From IMG/VR virus record IMGVR_UViG_3300007765_000007, positions 1 through 53,560 of that record: a stretch of 53,560 bases of DNA. The stretch is one strand, 5' to 3'. This document shows, piece after piece, positions 51,301 through 53,560 of the stretch. Position 1 is the first letter of the stretch; the number at the start of each line of letters is the position of its first letter. The position numbers were made by a program, and so were the translations under genes. Source of the DNA: a virus. The notes beneath the pieces were generated by a model. That model ran no database searches, was not told where the DNA came from, and saw only the letters and a program-made list of their open reading frames with translations.

Positions 51301-53560
51301 TTCGAACCAGTTATCTGAATTGCCTTTGTGATATCTTGTCCGACTTGTAAATAACCAACTCCACTTCCTGCACTTGTTGCACCAATCTTAATGGAATTGT
51401 CAGCAAATGACATAGATGTATTACCACTCGATAGTTGTAAATCACCTGTTCCTGCATCTAATTCAAAAGTTTGTGTAGTCATTGATAATGCACCACCATC
51501 ATATTTCATAAAGTTTGTTGAATTACCTAAATGAAATTCTGGATCAGTATTATTATTTGCTAACCAAAATCCTGCAGTTGTATCAGTAACATTTGCTTTA
51601 CCACTATAAATTGCACCATGATATTGTGAACCACTTATTGTTATTGCTCTATCTACATTTCTACCAACTTTAATATGTGAACCACCACTATCTTTTGCGT
51701 GTATTAAAATATCATCATCATTAAATGACATAGAATGTTCAGTAGAAGATATTTGTAATTCTCCAGTATCAGCATCTAATTCAAATTTTTCTACCTGTAT
51801 GGATAAATCATTTCCAAGATTACCACCACTACCACTTAAATGAATATAATTAGTTGCATCTCCTACTCTCCATTCTGCATCCGTAAACCAATAGTTATTA
51901 TTATTTATGTAAATACCATCTTGTGTACCATCTACATTTCTACCAATAGAAATCTTTTGGTTAGTTTCTATACCACCTTGTTGTGTAGCAACATGAAGTA
52001 TTCCATGAATACTTCCTGTCATTGCATGTAAAGTTCCTCTAAAGAAACCATTTTCTGTATATAAACCAAATCCTGGTTCTTCATCACCATACAAATAAGC
52101 ACTACTTAATCCACTTAAATCACCAAGTCTTGTTCTTAATTGTAAATCATAAACTCCACTACCAGTTCTCTCAACAATATCCATATATGGTGTTGAAATA
52201 TCATTTGGATTTGCATTCATCAATATATAACCACTTGATAAATCTGCAGAAGCATCATATTTACCAGTCGATACAAAAACTTGACCTTCATTGTATTCTA
52301 CAGGAGTTGAAACTAATCCTTGTAAAAATTCATTATCTCCATTTATTTTATATACGGTGGCACCATTCGAATGTGAATCTGGATCTGTATTGTGAAAATC
52401 TCGTAATACTTCAATTGTTTGATTGGCCCCCGTATTACCAGTAATCGAACCAGAAATAATTTTAAATTTCTCTGTATCAATTTTTATTACATCTTGTATA
52501 TTAACTACATTACTACCCAAATCTAAAACAATACTTTGACTTGTACTATATGTAGCCGTATCTGACATTGCACCATCTAATGTACCAACTGATGATGAAA
52601 TATTAGTAATTTGACCATATCCTCTACCAACATATATTTCACCAGACAACCCATCTGGGTCTATTTGTGAACCTGTAATATGTGCCAATGCCGGATCACT
52701 TGAATATCGTTTTGAACCTGTTACTTGTAAATACTCAACTGAAAATCCAGTTTGTCCAACTTTTTTAGCCTTTAAAATTTCTCCTGAAGCAAATCCACTA
52801 ACATTCGCAAAACTCATCGTTACATCGGTAGCCGAAGAACCTGAATTGCCAGCTATTATCGCACTACCACTTCTTAATGGTTGTAGTGTTGTTGAGTTTG
52901 CAACCATTAATTGTCCACCAACTACATTAACACTCTCTTTCTCAAATACAGCGGTTGATAAAGTACCTCTAATTCTTGCGTTTTCAAATTCTGCTGTACC
53001 ATTTCCTAATGTATCAATTCTCCAACCTTTTAGATTAGTTGCAAAATCTGCACTTTCCAATCTACCACTTGAATGTAATATTAATCCATTTTCACCTTCT
53101 GCAAATTGTCCACCTAATCCTGCATCAGGTATACTTCTAAGTTGTGTTCCAGTTATTTCCCATCCTGCAATTTTATTACCTTGTTCACCAAACATTGCAA
53201 TTAAATCTGTAGCATCATTTGTTCCTGTTCCATCGTAAACTTTTATACCATATAAATCACTTGCGTCTGTAGAGATTTCACCAATTCTTACCCACTCTGT
53301 TGTTCCATCTGTATCGAAAATGGTTATTCTTCTATTGGTAGAACTTATATCAAGAGTTGTGGTATCTAATTCAAATTTATCAGTTTTAATATCCACACCA
53401 CTTCCATCTATTCTAAAATAATTGTCATTACTCGAACCAACAGTAAAATCAAATTTAGCAGTTCCATTATCAATACCCATAATAAAACCAGCTGTACCAG
53501 TCTGGTCAAAATCTGTCTTACCACCAAACTTTAAAAATCTATCATTACCAAGACTTTGTA
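48366..53560 (-). CDS. Giant repetitive tail-fibre/adhesin protein, N-terminus cut by the right edge
   Basis: At least 1731 residues; the frame stays open through the right edge. An in-frame Met lies at 53480 but the codons upstream (FLKFGGKTDFDQTGTAGF) continue the same repeat, so it is internal. Most of it is a run of repeats with GIF(L/M)(G/D)xxGxF(R/L)(V/M)G, KFELDAGTGDLQLSSG and YIKF/YLKF segments, Gly/Ser/Asp-rich beta structure typical of long fibres. Near 52.4 kb is a non-repeat domain (YKINGDNEFLQGLV, DVIKIDTEKFKIISGSI). The C-terminus is Gly-rich (GNGGAGGAGGTLSAGTDG, RKGGGGGGSGGIIF). It is the likely distal fibre and host-binding protein. Confidence 0.85.
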   Translation of the reverse strand, partial: QSLGNDRFLKFGGKTDFDQTGTAGFIMGIDNGTAKFDFTVGSSNDNYFRIDGSGVDIKTDKFELDTTTLDISSTNRRITIFDTDGTTEWVRIGEISTDASDLYGIKVYDGTGTNDATDLIAMFGEQGNKIAGWEITGTQLRSIPDAGLGGQFAEGENGLILHSSGRLESADFATNLKGWRIDTLGNGTAEFENARIRGTLSTAVFEKESVNVVGGQLMVANSTTLQPLRSGSAIIAGNSGSSATDVTMSFANVSGFASGEILKAKKVGQTGFSVEYLQVTGSKRYSSDPALAHITGSQIDPDGLSGEIYVGRGYGQITNISSSVGTLDGAMSDTATYSTSQSIVLDLGSNVVNIQDVIKIDTEKFKIISGSITGNTGANQTIEVLRDFHNTDPDSHSNGATVYKINGDNEFLQGLVSTPVEYNEGQVFVSTGKYDASADLSSGYILMNANPNDISTPYMDIVERTGSGVYDLQLRTRLGDLSGLSSAYLYGDEEPGFGLYTENGFFRGTLHAMTGSIHGILHVATQQGGIETNQKISIGRNVDGTQDGIYINNNNYWFTDAEWRVGDATNYIHLSGSGGNLGNDLSIQVEKFELDADTGELQISSTEHSMSFNDDDILIHAKDSGGSHIKVGRNVDRAITISGSQYHGAIYSGKANVTDTTAGFWLANNNTDPEFHLGNSTNFMKYDGGALSMTTQTFELDAGTGDLQLSSGNTSMSFADNSIKIGATSAGSGVGYLQVGQDITKAIQITGSNTVGSIRSVKDSFTDNTAGFWIANSNGVQEFNVGTATQYIKFNSGTGNLQIASDDIQVTASNVDISTGIMKIDADDYQIDSTAPSMSLGYDTNANAGMTFIGGSPSLIGFGPKGAYNMELSSTTTDDYLKIGSRDFGSGTGIILGSDNGTYKLEMYRNESNYLTFSSAGDLSIRTDTFDLQGTNMALNNTRMYLGEIQSDSDDDGAGVYMDNGGAFRVFGNPTNFLTVDGGSMALATDDFSLDTAKGDIIFNSLVQRISMGASPPVDTFTANGIILSGSGYFNFQKDQYNYIRHDANGLGLASHDLQISGSDTFRLHGKSDASGGSQLRLGSSADDITATANTGIFMDSGAVFRVGEATSGDNFIYFNGSNSLQIKSTNFDLSAGSAGSGELGVNTTRIALGDTLPTAYNSGTGFFVNKDGEFLLGAHGGDRIQYGGSGTLTIVSSNMDITANTFNLNAGSGKLILENTTPKLQMTTTDAKILLGSATTVDLGEGIFMDGAGNFRMGDATSGGTDYLKFTSGGDLVIKSSDIDITATEFALDATELYISSANKRIALGADGSAVTYDSSGIFLGEDGSGVYKFSLKSASDSLTWDGAGTLTITGNVTADSGNIGGWDIVSNTLESVNSKVILDSTSDGKIRLGASPPSSATSGTGIFLGGDGTFLVGASSGNRIQFTSNGNIVLQSNTFSLLTNTIIIDSGVNSGNIRLGASGGPTSNAAGQGRAGVYMDGTGDFFISDGGTSGATGTESYLKFDASGTPGASSFELKTPALTFEADGTITSQDYLIERSRLFGAGSDGDVVLKSNDCTVANGGTKVSNDSIKDDRGDVVCSRSGATWTMQGDWYTNSLEVDSSVAATTLVTNGYRIFVKGTLTIDSTCIVHNDGSAGQAGSGQTGGGNGGAGGAGGTLSAGTDGVFGGDGGSIVGIPNSTSAAGRKGGGGGGSGGIIFISARTVTNNGVIRSVGGTGGVGQNSAQAA
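49000..53560 (-). repeat. Protein-level repeats of the giant fibre gene
   Basis: Imperfect coding repeats, seen as recurring segments GIFLGGDGTFLVGASSGNRI (near 49.3 kb), GIFMDGAGNFRMGDATSGG (near 49.8 kb), GFFVNKDGEFLLGAHGGDRI (near 50.0 kb), GIFMDSGAVFRVGEATSGD (near 50.2 kb) and a longer unit with FELDA(D/G)TG(E/D)LQ(I/L)SS (51.4-51.8 kb). The unit length is about 230-330 bases. Units differ in sequence, so this is old duplication and not a recent array. Confidence 0.6.

Noticed and set aside
820-53238. Open frames on the plus strand, some over 90 codons
   Set aside because: All lie opposite better-supported minus-strand genes with recognisable motifs, and their proteins are Ile/Leu/Phe/Ser-rich without family signal. 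They look like antisense shadows in AT-rich DNA.
53478-53480. The ATG at 53480 as the true start of the giant fibre gene
   Set aside because: The frame stays open upstream to the window edge with the same repeat pattern, and I see no ribosome-binding site before it.

Overview
The window is one densely packed, AT-rich, single-strand gene array from a tailed phage. All 61 genes I support lie on the minus strand, so transcription runs from right (53.5 kb) to left (1). The head genes are T4-like: a gp17-type terminase large subunit, a gp20-type portal and a gp21-type prohead protease appear in that order. This points to a T4-like myovirus (Caudoviricetes). The low GC content, the Hint-tailed and S74 fibre proteins and the large sugar-modification cargo resemble marine T4-like phages, but the host cannot be named from the sequence. 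No tRNA, CRISPR array, integrase or transposase was seen, and no gap between genes reaches 300 bases.

Layout in transcription order. (1) 53.5-43.5 kb: a giant repetitive tail-fibre or adhesin protein cut by the right edge, a glycine-rich tip protein, a stand-alone S74 intramolecular chaperone and two structural proteins ending in Hint (intein/hedgehog) domains, with a GT-B glycosyltransferase between them. (2) 43.5-14 kb: a ~30 kb glycan and small-molecule island, mostly coupled by 4-base stop/start overlaps. It holds many glycosyltransferases (two GT7-like enzymes with a LamG domain inserted inside the catalytic domain, GT8-, GT31-, GT32-, GT47- and GT2-like enzymes, and four paralogues of an RxAxCxxGxxR family). 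It also holds three radical SAM enzymes, three SGNH hydrolases, an ATP-grasp enzyme, a tandem-Hint protein, a HisC-like aminotransferase, an SDR, a sugar-1-phosphate nucleotidyltransferase paired with a HAD phosphatase, a second HAD, a sulfotransferase, a GDPD-like protein, a methyltransferase and many unknowns. (3) 14-12 kb: a ParB-like protein, a P-loop kinase, a GH108 endolysin and small proteins. (4) 12.1-8.9 kb: a 1060-residue fusion of a cytidylyltransferase-fold domain and a ligase-type nucleotidyltransferase domain. (5) 8.9-0 kb: small coiled-coil and zinc-ribbon proteins, terminase, portal, a conserved head-region protein, probable prohead core or internal proteins, the protease, and proteins with short N-terminal tags.

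How the genes may work together: the left part packages DNA and builds the head. Several proteins there (including the kinase and the nucleotidyltransferase/ligase fusion) start with short tags ending in an (I/L)xE site, the cleavage rule of T4 gp21. They may therefore be carried inside the capsid and injected, like T4 Alt and the internal proteins. The right part makes the host-recognition apparatus. The central island probably makes or attaches an unusual glycan, either on the virion fibres or on the infected cell surface. The most novel points are the inserted-LamG GT7 pair, the tandem Hint protein with an intact mini-intein-like half, the candidate injected enzymes, and a motif (ATATTTAT, read on the coding strand) present in every intergenic gap of 30 bases or more.
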